Origin: Owenia fusiformis
Taxonomy: Eukaryota > Annelida > Polychaeta > Sabellida > Oweniidae
Assembly (NCBI GenBank): GCA_903813345.2
Contig: CAIIXF020000002.1
Coordinates: forward strand, 31,738,926-31,802,925
Direction of reading: 5' to 3'
DNA: 64,000 nucleotides
Shown: piece by piece, positions 26,301 through 33,148 of the stretch
Layout: each line of letters opens with the position of its first letter
How positions within the stretch are numbered: position 1 is the stretch's first letter
Notes under the pieces: generated by a model
Database searches by the model: none
Told to the model about the DNA's origin: nothing
The model's input: the letters and a program-made list of their open reading frames with translations, nothing else
Made by a program: the position numbers and the translations under genes

Positions 26301-29300
26301 CATGTGGTAGCATTACAAGTCTTCCACAAATGGCAGGTTGTGACATTCCACATGTTAATGTCTTGTCTTTGTATTCTAGAGAAGATGCCCAGTCAGCCAA
26401 CAGTGCATCATACAGGCATTGCTACATCACAACCACATTACAAGTCTTCCACAAATGGCAGGTGGTGACATTCCACATGTTAATGTCTTGTCTTTGTATT
26501 CTAGAGAAGATGCCCAGTCAGCCAACAGTGCATCATACAGGCATTGCTACATCACAACCACAGTCTGGTAGCATTACAAGTCTTCCACAAATGGCAGGTG
26601 GTGACATTCCACATGTTAATGTCTTGTCTTTGTATTCTAGAGAAGATGCCCAGTCAGCCAACAGTGCATCATACAGGCATTGCTACATCACAACCACCAT
26701 CTGGTAGCATTACAAGTCTTCCACAAATGGCAGGTGATGACATTCCACATGTTAATGTCTTGTCTTTGTATTACAGAGAAGATGCCCAGTCAGCCAACAG
26801 TGCATCATACAGGCATTGCTACATCACAACCACCATCTGGTAGCATTACAAGTCTTCCACAAATGGCAGGTTGTGACATTCCACATGTTAATGTCTTGTC
26901 TTTGTATTCTAGAGAAGATGCCCAGTCAGCCAACAGTGCATCATACAGGCATTGCTACATCACAACCACAATCTGGTAGTATTACAAGTCTTCCACAAAT
27001 GGCAGGTTGTGACATTCCACATGTTAATGTCTTGTCTTTGTATTCTAGAGAAGATGCCCAGTCAGCCAACAGTGCATCATACAGGCATTGCTACATCACA
27101 ACCACACTCTGGTAGCATTACAAGTCTTCCACAAATGGCAGGTGGTGACATTCCACATGTTAATGTCTTGTCTTTGTATTCTAGAGAAGATGCCCAGTCA
27201 GCCAACAGTGCATCATACAGGCATTGCTACATCACAACCACCATCTGGTAGCATTACAAGTCTTCCACAAATGGCAGGTGGTGACATTCCACATGTTAAT
27301 GTCTTGTCTTTGTATTCTAGAGAAGATGCCCAGTCAGCCAACAGTGCATCATACAGGCATTGCTACATCACAACCACCATCTGGTAGTATTACAAGTCTT
27401 CCACAAATGGCAGGTTGTGACATTCCACATGTTAATGTCTTGTCTTTGTATTACAGAGAAGATGCCCAGTCAGCCAACAGTGCATCATACAGGCATTGCT
27501 ACATCACAACCACAATCTGGTAGTATTACAAGTCTTCCACAAATGGCAGGTTGTGACATTCCACATGTTAATGTCTTGTCTTTGTATTACAGAGAAGATG
27601 CCCAGTCAGCCAACAGTGCATCATACAGGCATTGCTACATCACAACCACAATCTGGTAGCATTACAAGTCTTCCACACAATATAGGCCTCCAGAATCTTG
27701 GAGTGGGGGGTCTGCAGAATATGAACATAACAGGTCTACAGGGCTTACAGAACATATCAGGTAGATATGTTTATTATAGGTTTTATTTTATTATTCAAAG
27801 CGTTGATCATGATTACAAATAATTCCCAACCCTCTGGTGTTTGAAAAATGAAAATACTTGGGTGTTAATCCATAGATAATCCTTGAAAATGAGAAATATT
27901 TTTGGGGATTATTATGGTGCAATCTTATAGTTAATAAATTGCTTTAAAGTGTAAGAAAAAGGTTTTATGTTAACATAAAGTTGTCACTGATGTTGTTGAT
28001 GTGTAATTCTCCTATAAAGAAAGAGGAGGGAAAACCCCAGAGCTTTAGAGATAACAGACATAATAACATCTCTTACTTACCACCTTCGTTTGTTTGAATT
28101 TTCACTGGCTAGTTTCCAAATACTACATTTCGATGTTTTATTTGATGTCGGCATATTCCGTACACCTTTCTTTACCTTGATCTGAAATAAGAAGCCATGA
28201 TATTGGTTAACACGCCAGAAAGGAACATAATATTATTTGAACTGTATTTCGAAAATTTTGAAACTGCCATTGATGACATCATTTGTTTTGTCGATTTTTG
28301 ACCAATCAGAGATGTATGTCATCTCAATACAGGTTCACATTATAAGCGTATGTCATCTTTGAACTCTGGGATTATTTCCCTTCTGTATAAAGACAAGGAA
28401 GATTGGCTCCCAGGGTTCTTGATATTCTGCCATATTTGGAGTCACATCTTGATTACAAGGTTGAATATTGAGTTGGAGTTCTGGGAGCCAATCCTCCTTG
28501 TTATTCCTCAGAAGAGAAGAACTATACAGGAAGAGTGCTGCCATCTTTTTATGAACATTCTTTCACCTACAGTACATGTTCTTTATTGTTCTTGAATATT
28601 ACAAGTCTGCACTTTGCAGGTGCATAGCATGTTTATATCCCAAGAATCCAAGCCCATGTTCATAATAGCAAGTACATCAAACACCCCTACCACATTAGCA
28701 CCGTACTTGGGGATTTAGTAACAAGATATGAAAAGTTACGGCTTATGAATAGGATCATAGTATATTCCACGCCATCTATTTCTAACTGAAGTGAATTTTT
28801 TGTCCTTTATTCCACTTAAAGTTAAAGTTTAATTCAGATATTCTCAATGTTCTATATTTTAGATTTAATACAACTTCACCTCCCCTCCTATTGTAAAACC
28901 ATAAACGTAAAATTTCAAGGGTCATTCACCTCCGATCCTCCTATGGTAAAACTATAAACATTCTTGTTTGGTATGAAGTATGCCTAAAGATGTTCTAGAA
29001 CTCAGATAGTGCAAGTGCATTAAGATTAGCAACACTTGAATTTCAATTTATTTATCCAGATCATCAAATCTAATCTGCCTACTTTAATTATATTTTCAGT
29101 GTCTGTGACACCAGGTGGTACACTGCAGGTTCCAGTGCCCATAACAATGATCAACACCTCTAGTAATCTTATTAGTAGCCCTAGTGGCATAATCCACCTA
29201 GGTTCAGTGCCCACTGTACAGTCTATAAGCACATCGACCAGTAACACTTCAACCCTTGGAGCTAGGCTACAGGTACACTGTTTATTTTACTTATAGTTTT

Positions 29301-31866
29301 AATTTGGGATACCTCCATGGCCCTTAACCCATTCTAAAGAGTTTTGAAACTTCAACCATGTAGATAAGAAATAATTACAGTGAAACCTGTGAAGTGGAAC
29401 ACCTTTAGAAGTGGAACACCATTGTAATTGGAACACTTTTCAGAGTCCCAAAACCAACTGAATATACATTAAATCAACCTCTGTAAGTGGAACATCTCAC
29501 AAGTGGATCACTTTTTAGAGATGTTCCACTTAGACAGGTTTTACTGTACCTAAAGTTTGAAGCCTTATAATGGGTTTTACACAAACAATCGGCAGCACAT
29601 CTGACTGATAGATTAATATACGTTCATCTTCCTATTCGTGTATCGGGATGTGTTTATCTGAATAAATAAATTCACACAATTTTTTATAGACAAGCCAATC
29701 AGGGATGGTTACCATGGTGACAGGGTCTAATCAACAAGTCAGTGGACAAACATCACAACTTATCACCACCCAAGGTAGGATAACATCAAGTAGTCATTTA
29801 TATTATTTTTATATTATTAAGGGCCTCTAAATAAATTGCATGATCATTGACTACTGAAAGACAAAAATAGAGCACGTAAGGCTTGCATGGCAATACGTGG
29901 TTTTGAACTTTAGGTTGTACCATGTGATGCGGGTGTCTCTCTCTTACCACTAGTCTTAGGTCTTAGTCTCAACAACTTACAATCGCTGTATGCATGCTTC
30001 ATTTAAATCATGCTCTGGTGCTTTACCAAAGATATTTCCAGCCATGGGACATATATATTCTTGTGACTCTTCTATCCAATGCAGATACCTTGAACAGAGG
30101 AAATTTACATATTACTAACTTGTACTATGAAAATTGATACTCTGTAATGTGTTTTACTGCAGTTGTGTTTTTTCATTATTTTATGTGATAAATTCATTCA
30201 AAATGAATCTTATCCAGGCAAGCAGGGTACAGCTCCCACTACTATGCTCTCTGTACCCATCAACATGGCAGGGAGTATAGGCCAGCTAATGCAGGCAGGT
30301 CTAAAGAACAATGTAGGTCAGACCATACGTCAAGGGACCCAGTTACCTGTTCTTCAGGTGAGTGAATTTGTATATTGAACTAAAAGGTATTTTGATGATA
30401 GAAAATTGCTCATTGTCAATATTTTTATTGCAATATTCCGACTTGTATTTTGTTTTGCTCTTTTGATTATTTTACTTGAATTATTGAAAGTTCAATACAA
30501 GATCAATTATCAAGATCAGGTAATAAAGCCTGCCCCCTATCCGTTATGGTGCCATTGTTACAATTTTAGAAAGGAAATGGGATGAACTTAGCTAATTTTC
30601 AAAAACTGGGAGATCCAACGTTTATTCAATTTATTCGTACCATCATTCACAGTAGTTAACAGGTGGTACCAAAATTAAAAAACTAAAAAAGAAAAAATAA
30701 TTTTTATTATTCTAATTTGTTGATAGATTCAAGGCCAACAGGGTATCCAGCTACTGAGTGCTACTATTCCCCAGCAGAGACAGGGGACCCCTATCAAGAT
30801 AACTAACCAATCAGGCCAGATCACAATCACTTCAGGTAGATTATATATTACTCTTAAGATTGTAGAGATTTGTTAAAGCCTCAGTCACATTTGCTCTTGG
30901 CCTACTGCAGTCCAACAGCGGGTGTAGCTTCATAAAATCGATATAGAAAATCTACATCGTACTGCTTATCCCTATATTTTATGCTGTATATTTCTCTCGC
31001 TTTTGGGAAGCCACGGCCACCATATTACGGTTGCTGTAGATCAAATGTGACTGAACTTTTAGTCCTGAGATTCTTTTGGTAAAAGATTGGGTAGACGTGT
31101 AGATATTGTTATATCAGCGATAAGGGATGTGAACATTTTATATGAAATATATGTCCAAGATTTTATCCTCAGTCTAAAAATCGATAAACACCAATACAAT
31201 AGCTTGATAGATAGTTTCCCAATTAATGTTATTAAAACGACCTAAAGTTAATATTTAAAAACAGCTGTACATATATCATAAAAAAGATACATTTAAATTA
31301 GCTGTCGCAATTTAGCTTGCATATGATATGAACGATTTATGGTTATCATAACTTGTAAAACAAGTTGAAGTATTATAGAGCCTGCCCCATTTGCAGTATG
31401 TCGTCTTGTTGTGTATGTGATCCAGGTTTGACTCCCAGTATGGTTAAGGTGTTTGCTATGTATTATAAAACAAGGCATTAACATGCAAAATGTTACCACC
31501 TGCCATTTGTTACAGATACAGACTGCCAAACGCTGAACACTAACCACTGAACACCATCCTCAAATAAGTTGAAGACTATAACAATAAAATATATGACTGA
31601 GTCGTCCAAAATTCATATAAAAGGCTTATTTACTTTCAGGACAATTACTAAGTCCACAAGGGGTTCTCTCACAATCAGTTGCATCCATGACGCAGTTTCC
31701 AAATACAGTAGTAGCGGGTCAGAAGCAACAGGTCCCCCAACAACAACAGCAGATCCAATTACAACAAATTCAGCAGCAACAGTTACAACTAGCTTTCCAA
31801 CAACAACAATTACAACAAAAGGCTAAGACTAAGCGACGGACTACACCAACGCCACCTATGCCATAA
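284..31866 (+). CDS. SUPT20H: SUPT20H (SPT20 homologue), C-terminal part, multi-exon, 5' end outside window
   Basis: SPT20 is a scaffold subunit of the nuclear SAGA histone-acetyltransferase co-activator. In-phase exons: 284-410, 1016-1432, 1997-2167, 24685-24783, optional tandem exons 26108-27549, 27593-27760, 29100-29272, 29690-29774, 30218-30357, 30727-30835, 31640-31866 (TAA). Without the tandem exons they give 571 residues. Recognition rests on the family's low-complexity C-terminal half: a basic-proline start (VKRTAPIKLSL, like the vertebrate KHRPPPIKL segment), Q-rich tracts, an LMQAGLKNN segment, and the very end KAKTKRRTTPTPPMP, which parallels the vertebrate KSKMKRGTPTTPKF tail. The conserved N-terminal SPT20 domain must lie upstream of the window. 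The phase-1 intron at 2168-24684 is 22.5 kb and filled with transposons. AATAAA near 33073 is a plausible polyadenylation signal. Identification is from remembered family similarity and was not searched. Confidence 0.85.
411..1015. other. SUPT20H intron, no recognisable feature
   Basis: AT-rich intron between two in-phase SUPT20H exons. I see no repeat, RNA gene or coding signal in it. Confidence 0.6.
1016..1432 (+). CDS. SUPT20H: SUPT20H polyglutamine exon
   Basis: A 417-nt exon, acceptor ttttcag and donor gtaagt, in phase with its neighbours. It encodes about 110 residues dominated by Gln and Leu (CAA/CAG runs with interspersed TTA), ending in a Pro/Thr segment. Vertebrate SPT20 carries comparable Q-rich tracts. 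The CAA/CAG purity between 1230 and 1360 makes it likely to vary in length between individuals. Long open frames in the other two + frames and on the - strand are by-products of the repeat. Confidence 0.85.
1584..1656 (+). repeat. tRNA-derived SINE head or tRNA pseudogene
   Basis: It carries a textbook internal A box (TAGCTCAGTCGGTAGAGC) and B box (GGTTCGATTCC) at tRNA spacing. The expected acceptor and anticodon stems do not pair: the 5' GCATTTA does not match the 3' CGGGGCA, and the anticodon arm is replaced by TTGGGCCCAA. It is therefore not a functional tRNA. The D-arm resembles tRNA-Lys. The unique sequence that follows to about 1810 may be the SINE body. It lies in the SUPT20H intron 1433-1996. 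Confidence 0.65.
2337..7266 (-). mobile_element. Near full-length L1/Tx1-like LINE with poly-A tail and target-site duplication
   Basis: The element runs on the - strand. Its 3' end is a 38-39 base poly-A tail (T run at 2336-2374); its 5' end is at about 7266. A 13-base direct repeat (TGTTTTGAGGTAT) is at 2324-2336 and 7267-7279, the target duplication of target-primed reverse transcription. The single long frame is uninterrupted. About 940 bases lie upstream of it, without a convincing ORF1, so the 5' part may be UTR or a degraded ORF1. A perfect duplication plus an intact frame imply a recent insertion. Confidence 0.9.
2614..6327 (-). CDS. LINE ORF2: AP endonuclease and reverse transcriptase, intact (1237 aa)
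   Basis: Non-LTR retrotransposon polyprotein. The N-terminal apurinic endonuclease domain (about residues 1-240) opens with KAVTLNVRGLNKSRKR, then LQETFS, the GDFNCAL motif near residue 145 and SPDHNAAFI near 229. The reverse transcriptase occupies roughly residues 460-760; it has the finger motif NWRPLTLLNVDYK, RGVRQGDPLSGVIF, and the catalytic YADDTTIF near residue 700. A C-terminal CCHC-type zf-RVT motif (CPWCDD...EHLLVKC) is near residue 1125. The start is the first Met before the endonuclease core. The endonuclease opening and total size fit the L1/Tx1 group. No frameshift or stop is seen, so it may still be mobile. Confidence 0.92.
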   Translation of the reverse strand: MGVRFKAVTLNVRGLNKSRKRINTFRWLNNQNIGVAFLQETFSHTKIENQWRNEWKGISVFSHGTCHSKGVAILISEKVDANIIDKTVDKNGRYIILNVEIDGDTYCFVNIYAPNDKNQQITFFQTLNQLLVNSVDTNYCFCAGDFNCALTEKDKNGGKSVQDKSKVINEILTLKTTNNLQDIWRYQHPLEHRYTWQNNNCKIQCRLDYWLISTDLNQQVSSEIGFGPSPDHNAAFITFQTKNFKKRGPGFWKYNSLWDNDVEYKKLIREEIKNSKEKHKDTQDLGLKWDLIKMDIRSVCKRYCKTKAKEHKLEEETALKDLNEAQVALDRNNNIETVNKYNTCKLKVELIQDRKTQSSIMRSKARWCEYGERSSKYFLNLEKHNYSNKVINSIYDKRGVLVNDPKQVLQTEESFYKDLYSKKNNDPDGKYSNIFFQNEIPTIDNIDKENCDKRITCEECYKSLKTFKKNKTPGTDGLTAEFYCIFWDEIKLEMTDSFNYSLIKGELSISQNRGIISLIPKKGKNRQHLTNWRPLTLLNVDYKICTKTISERFRDILPKLIHSDQVGYVKNRYIGQSIRLIYDMLDYTKTNNIKGLLLLIDYKKAFDSIDWKFMIKTLEKFNFGETLINYVNAIYAKPQSCVINNGYTSEWFQLERGVRQGDPLSGVIFILVAELLSIAIRSDRNVKGIPIKDKYEVKLCQYADDTTIFLNDQESANNALELVEKFGKCSGLEINKDKTEIMWIGRDKGNKQDINGIKSKTSVKALGITFTYDIDDRTKLNIEKKIDEMKNKIKLWNMRNLTLIGRIQIIKSLGISQLTYVSSVMHIPPQILQEINKIIFEFVWKKKPPKVKRKSLIAEIEQGGLKMKDYDIMDQSLKCTWIKRLLEKGQSAWKEIPSLFIEPHGGIGLLSQCNYDIKYFENYKAIPKFYLAMLRTWAEVTHHDVNNWNDVKDEVIWNNKNILVNNKMVYYKTWHQAGIATIYDILDRDNNYLSLTELERKFNIPIDFLKYASILSAIPKKWKTLKNSTLKNNPSKKNVPNPSQLSCKAIYNKILEKEIEKPTSLTKWIQNNNVNENDMKYYYTLAKKVTYETKMWSFQYKILTNTLACNRKLKMMNISQTDKCPWCDDTHTMEHLLVKCRITKDIWKQFIEWWKLKLNKELNLTENDILLGIIGNREKGAELNLCILIMKYVIYKSFLENELPYFFKFTNYLRIYLNSVKLLDQKGVDIHALYRLL
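7739..8724. other. SUPT20H intron, no recognisable feature
   Basis: AT-rich intronic sequence between two composite transposons. A 73-codon open stretch at 7981-8202 has no family signature. Nothing else is supported. Confidence 0.5.
9356..11366 (-). mobile_element. 5'-truncated non-LTR retrotransposon (CR1/jockey-type RT)
   Basis: Flanked by an exact 12-base duplication (GAGGTTTAGAGT) at 9344-9355 and 11367-11378. Read on the - strand it begins inside the reverse transcriptase, so it is 5' truncated by about half. It ends in an A-rich tail (T-rich 9356-9366 on the + strand). The inferred order of events is a mariner insertion followed by this LINE. Confidence 0.88.
9615..11252 (-). CDS. Reverse transcriptase C-terminal part of truncated LINE (545 aa from first Met)
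   Basis: The frame is open from the truncation point near 11363, so the first Met is not the native start. Upstream of it are RT fingers (NYRPITLLSTFSKIFEKVV), followed by FQSGFLPGHNTELQ, SAAFDTVPHSLL, SGVPQGSVIGPLMFLIYIND and the catalytic YADDTSLYSF. The C-terminal part has CPCGSPESTKHFLLSCP, a zf-RVT-like end. These motifs place it near CR1/jockey-type LINEs and far from the L1/Tx1 element at 2614-6327. No stops are seen, but endonuclease and ORF1 are absent, so it is dead by truncation. Confidence 0.85.
   Translation of the reverse strand: MHARIMKHLSENDLLYKFQSGFLPGHNTELQLLAITDYIYKQMELGNCINSVYLDISAAFDTVPHSLLIHKMKSYGINGKTADLCNSYLRNRKVCVSIEDHKSKFSNDDFINSGVPQGSVIGPLMFLIYINDLPDNLDSETYIYADDTSLYSFFHPSNDQVGQIQNDLNTISSWSKKWFLKFKPSKSAQVIFHSNRIKNLQKTPLYFDGVVIPCKTSHKHLGFILDENLTFEDHINYLSQKVQKLLNPLKYLSNSVKSNHLETMYNSYVASNFDYCSAIYGSASLALLAKLDKLHYQAGVICAGVLHGSNTSKVFQCLNWKTLSERRKEKNLRIMFKINRKMVAKYISDIFDIYKNPATRTTRHSLPFKIPTQVTTRFLNAPVLNLIKQWNNLSQPVRDLPTISSFKNAVRSLILPNMNFIPTTKLKLSRNKEKIINRLRVDFMLKDHFFSHNFTGVNDNKCPCGSPESTKHFLLSCPRHINERIDMLAALRQNNLLYDTNTCTNQNDQLEYLIFENTLCRDSQNTLIDIVTDFVGTCYIHPTRI
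11840..12320. other. SUPT20H intron, no recognisable feature
   Basis: No gene, RNA or clear repeat structure is seen; short open stretches on the - strand have no signature. Confidence 0.45.
12708..13938. mobile_element. DNA element with CGCGCAGTTTG subterminal repeats
   Basis: The ends match as CACAGTGCCCATGTCAAGC (12708) and the inverse of CACGATGCCCATGTCAAGC (ends 13938). The 11-mer CGCGCAGTTTG or close variants recurs in both orientations near 12737, 12760, 13125, 13150, 13465, 13495, 13875 and 13900. Clusters of short subterminal repeats like this are transposase binding sites in CACTA-like and related elements. No transposase frame and no clear target duplication are seen. Confidence 0.55.
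14110..14948 (+). mobile_element. 3' fragment of an L1/Tx1-like LINE
   Basis: The + strand open stretch ends at 14629. It encodes a zf-RVT tail (CELCKVDKQDTIEHGLYEC) preceded by a KLRYFQYRILLRTIFFNKML segment, the layout of the end of ORF2 in L1/Tx1 LINEs. About 320 bases of 3' sequence follow, to an A-rich tail at 14929-14948. It is heavily 5' truncated, and a different subfamily from the intact LINE at 2337-7266. Confidence 0.75.
15000..19600. other. SUPT20H intron / upstream of sulfotransferase, nothing recognised
   Basis: AT-rich sequence with only short open stretches. A fragment near 18498-18550 (gttcgatgggatatgctata) resembles the right end of the element at 46336-47069, so it is probably a degraded copy. 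A C homopolymer lies at about 18928-18941. Confidence 0.4.
19679..20893 (+). CDS. Carbohydrate sulfotransferase (Sulfotransfer_2 / CHST8-14 type), single exon, 404 aa
   Basis: Type II Golgi enzyme predicted to move sulfate from PAPS to a glycan (chondroitin/dermatan or HNK-1-like acceptors in this family). A short cytosolic tail is followed by a membrane segment at about residues 12-29, then the lumenal domain. The 5'-phosphosulfate-binding motif is CDVAKIGST (101-109); the 3'-phosphate-binding motif is TRNPYSRLFSAY (about 162-173). The later block HWRPLSAYCDPCSIDYDIIGK, with paired Cys, is typical of the family. Length is normal. The gene is intronless and lies on the same strand inside the 22.5-kb SUPT20H intron. 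The start is the first Met ahead of the membrane segment. Acceptor specificity cannot be told. Likely poly-A signals are near 21519. This looks intact and functional. Confidence 0.9.
   Translation: MGIGRYGKLCRIGAVTVMVYFLFQYLIIIKTQTNKVNNMLDDGLGHTEGIIIKRKCDDIATSRTEMLRRRDVLRKHCPVVKPKPDPHLGLLVSDKHKVLFCDVAKIGSTFLKKMWYILENNLPEKDPMNMKKNIFSVHFPRLADFNITERTKRINSYTKMIFTRNPYSRLFSAYQNKFVTVNPSYWSIAKGFIKRHRKNPKDLSILCGHDLTFEEYLSIVSENPRNTRYMDYHWRPLSAYCDPCSIDYDIIGKMESFNEDLQHFLCKINAEDKINLPHVNPLALRKFNVKLEISDSVGNIKKIDEKCIPKSELVNRVVQNMVNHGYIEPIDKIHMADIPINYTQKDLVEFIGRHMNKSTTEKLLSLPKLIQDNSFHDVSPDVLNKIKKLYGEDFIMFDYNMSEY
20894..21835. other. 3' flank of the sulfotransferase, AT-rich
   Basis: Probable 3'UTR and intron. 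AATAAA near 21519 is a candidate poly-A signal; nothing else is recognised. Confidence 0.4.
22113..22213. repeat. Three copies of a near-palindrome (GGAGGATATCGTGACGATATACTCCG)
   Basis: A roughly 26-base near-perfect palindrome occurs at about 22114-22139, 22144-22171 and 22185-22212, with small substitutions. Each can fold on itself. Function unknown; a dimeric protein site within a transposon or a hairpin series are possibilities. Confidence 0.8.
22316..22450. repeat. Long hairpin with about 55-base arms
   Basis: TCCTATGATTTT...AATATCATTTT...ATCTAC...GGTGATATTGATAT is followed, after a loop containing tcgttcgcttcgctctc, by its inverse ending at 22447. It looks like a small MITE. A related fragment is near 48470-48545 (gctgcgctcactcg..gatatttttttcaaaccatagg). 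Confidence 0.65.
23861..24031. mobile_element. G-rich MITE
   Basis: Inverted ends acatgtactagCAGGCCCATAG and, inverted, CTACGGGCCTGacaagtacatgt, with runs of G on the left (aggggggggg) and C on the right. Compact, non-coding. Confidence 0.6.
24685..25806 (+). repeat. 95/98-bp tandem array carrying an exon plus its splice donor
   Basis: The first unit contains the real 99-nt SUPT20H exon (acceptor gttgtag, donor CAG|gtaggt, phase 1 on both sides). About 11 further units repeat nearly the whole exon sequence and its donor. Donor GT positions: 24784, 24882, 24980, 25075, 25170, 25265, 25360, 25455, 25550, 25645, 25743. Two of these are gtatgt, the rest gtaggt. Units 2 onward lack the original acceptor; reading through a donor gives an in-frame stop (GGT AGG TAA). 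Units differ by a 3-base AAC indel and a few substitutions. So the splice donor has been amplified while only the first need be used. Confidence 0.92.
26048..27592 (+). repeat. SUPT20H: 136-bp tandem array of complete exon plus 43-nt intron
   Basis: Eleven consecutive units precede the terminal exon 27593-27760. Each has acceptor TATTCTAG or TATTACAG, a 93-nt exon and CAG|gt, then 43 nt to the next acceptor. Exons: 26108-26200, 26244-26336, 26380-26461 (82 nt, shortened), 26505-26597, 26641-26733, 26777-26869, 26913-27005, 27049-27141, 27185-27277, 27321-27413, 27457-27549. Each full exon is 31 codons, phase 1 to phase 1, so any number can be included without shifting the frame. The 43-nt introns hold tgttaat as branch-point candidate and a pyrimidine-rich tract. 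Donors vary (gtagtg, gttgtg, gtggtg, gtgatg) and are weaker than consensus. A partial unit (26048-26107) carries what was the original intron end. Confidence 0.9.
27593..27760 (+). CDS. SUPT20H: SUPT20H exon following the tandem exon array
   Basis: A 168-nt exon, phase 1 on both sides. Its first about 83 nt match the repeated 93-nt exons; it then continues into unique sequence (HNIGLQNLGVGGLQNM...) up to donor CAG|gtagat. It is therefore the parental exon from which the array was copied. Confidence 0.88.
27761..29099. other. SUPT20H intron with a short inverted repeat
   Basis: Mostly featureless. A 19-base inverted repeat (aaggaagattggctcccag at about 28395-28414 and its inverse at about 28481-28500, one mismatch) may be the core of a small MITE around 28340-28540. 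Confidence 0.45.
29378..29546. mobile_element. 169-bp MITE with pogo/Tigger-like ends
   Basis: CAGTGAAACCTGTGAAGTGG at the left and its inverse form ending GGTTTTACTG at the right, with TA on both sides. The interior repeats the motif AAGTGGAACA several times. A partial relative lies at about 34020-34100. Lies in a SUPT20H intron. Confidence 0.7.
30881..31054. mobile_element. MITE, copy 1 (TCAGTCACATTTG ends)
   Basis: Inverted ends TCAGTCACATTTG and CAAATGTGACTGA bound 174 bp in a SUPT20H intron. The interior pairs as well (gtagcttc..aaaatcg / ..gaagccacggcc). A second copy is at 34113-34284. Confidence 0.65.
31395..31545 (+). repeat. SINE-like dispersed repeat related to the tandem mini-introns
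   Basis: It includes a B-box-like AGGTTTGACTCCCA near 31426 and a body whose - strand reads acaaatggcaggtggtaaca...catgttaatgc. The same body, inverted relative to this copy, is at 32832-32875 and 35385-35435. It closely matches the donor and intron of the 136-bp array units. No convincing A box, so the SINE label is tentative. Confidence 0.5.
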
Positions 31867-33090
31867 AGTGAATTACTTATATTGTGGTTGTTGGATTGTT
31901 TAAATTATGGGTTGAGAATGTCAGTATAAATGAGTAAAATGCACCATGGGATTCAGTGGCTTCATTGAGGTATTACCCTATCATGGTCCTCAATTACCCA
32001 AGTGCGAGTAGGTAGTTACCAGTTTCACCACCAGGTGGCTGATTCGGGTCAATTAACATGGCAGGTATATAAGAAAATTCCCTTAAACTTGAATATTATC
32101 AATTTAAGTGGCTCAATTTTCATATAACCCATATGTGTCTGATACTTATACTTATGAAAATATGTCCAGTAAAGCAAAATATTATCAGTCCACTAAAAGA
32201 AAGGATATTTCATATTTGTGATTTTATAGCATGGGTCTATGGGGAATCTCCCCGAGCTAGAAGTCACATTTTCAAAGAAAATTAATTTTTCAAAGTTGAT
32301 AAACACTTTTTAAAACCACATTTCTAGATGTAATTTTACATGTAGATTTCAAATATGATATTACTTTGACCGAATTTTGAATTTTTAATGACCTAAATCA
32401 AGATTGTTTCTACTCGCATCTGGGTTATTAAGGACAAATTGTTGCATCTATAAATACATTTACCACCAATAAAGCAGAATTTACTATGTAAGTACGATGA
32501 CTGCAAACTGCAACATACTTTTAAAGCCATTGTCTTGCAACTAGACCTGGTCCACATACAGTAATACTTTGTTTTTCCACCCGAGGTATGTTTATGTTAG
32601 GGGGATTCCCAAGGTCTAAATTATGTTTTAGAGCAAGGTGAATGAAGTTTTATTTTTTAATGTAAATTATAAATGATTTTATATTTAAAGTCTATATGTT
32701 TGTTAATGAGTTTGCAGGATATCTGTAAAACAATTACATAATGTGTATTTTATGTCACAATTGTAAAAGGTGGCGTATTGTTATAGTCTCCAACTTTTTT
32801 GTGACAAATGGTGGTTGGGGTTCGCTATCTGTAACAAATGGCAAGTGGTGACATTTTGCATGTCAATGCTTTGTATACATCTGTACTGTAGTAGCAGAGT
32901 AGTACACAAGTCTTTTTATCAATAGTTTTCTGTAAGTTGAAATGAATGATGATAAGAATTCAGCATTCTGGAAATGGGATCAAGGCTAATTCTGTCAATG
33001 CTCTGAGAAAATGGAAAACTTGGAGGAGCGTTATATGTGTATGCTACATATACTGTACTTTTGATACTTACAAATAAATAAATGGTACTG
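31867..33090 (+). other. SUPT20H 3'UTR and flank
   Basis: Non-coding sequence after the TAA. A dispersed repeat copy (gtaacaaatggcaagtggtga) is at 32832. AATAAATAAATGG near 33073 is the likely polyadenylation region. Confidence 0.55.
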
Positions 33091-33148
33091 AAATATAATG
33101 ATATAATGTGTTTCTATTTTTTTGCTATTATCAATTGTATGAAACATA

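Noticed and set aside
24685-27592. CRISPR array
   Set aside because: Eukaryotic context, no spacers; units are contiguous exon-derived repeats.
26147-27822. Overlapping 99-codon open stretches across the 136-bp array
   Set aside because: They are unspliced read-throughs; the unit length of 136 shifts frame each time. The in-frame exon reading explains the sequence better.
28640-28720. Further copy of the 95-bp array (aaacacccctaccacattagc)
   Set aside because: Some resemblance to the array unit, but too short and diverged to separate from chance.
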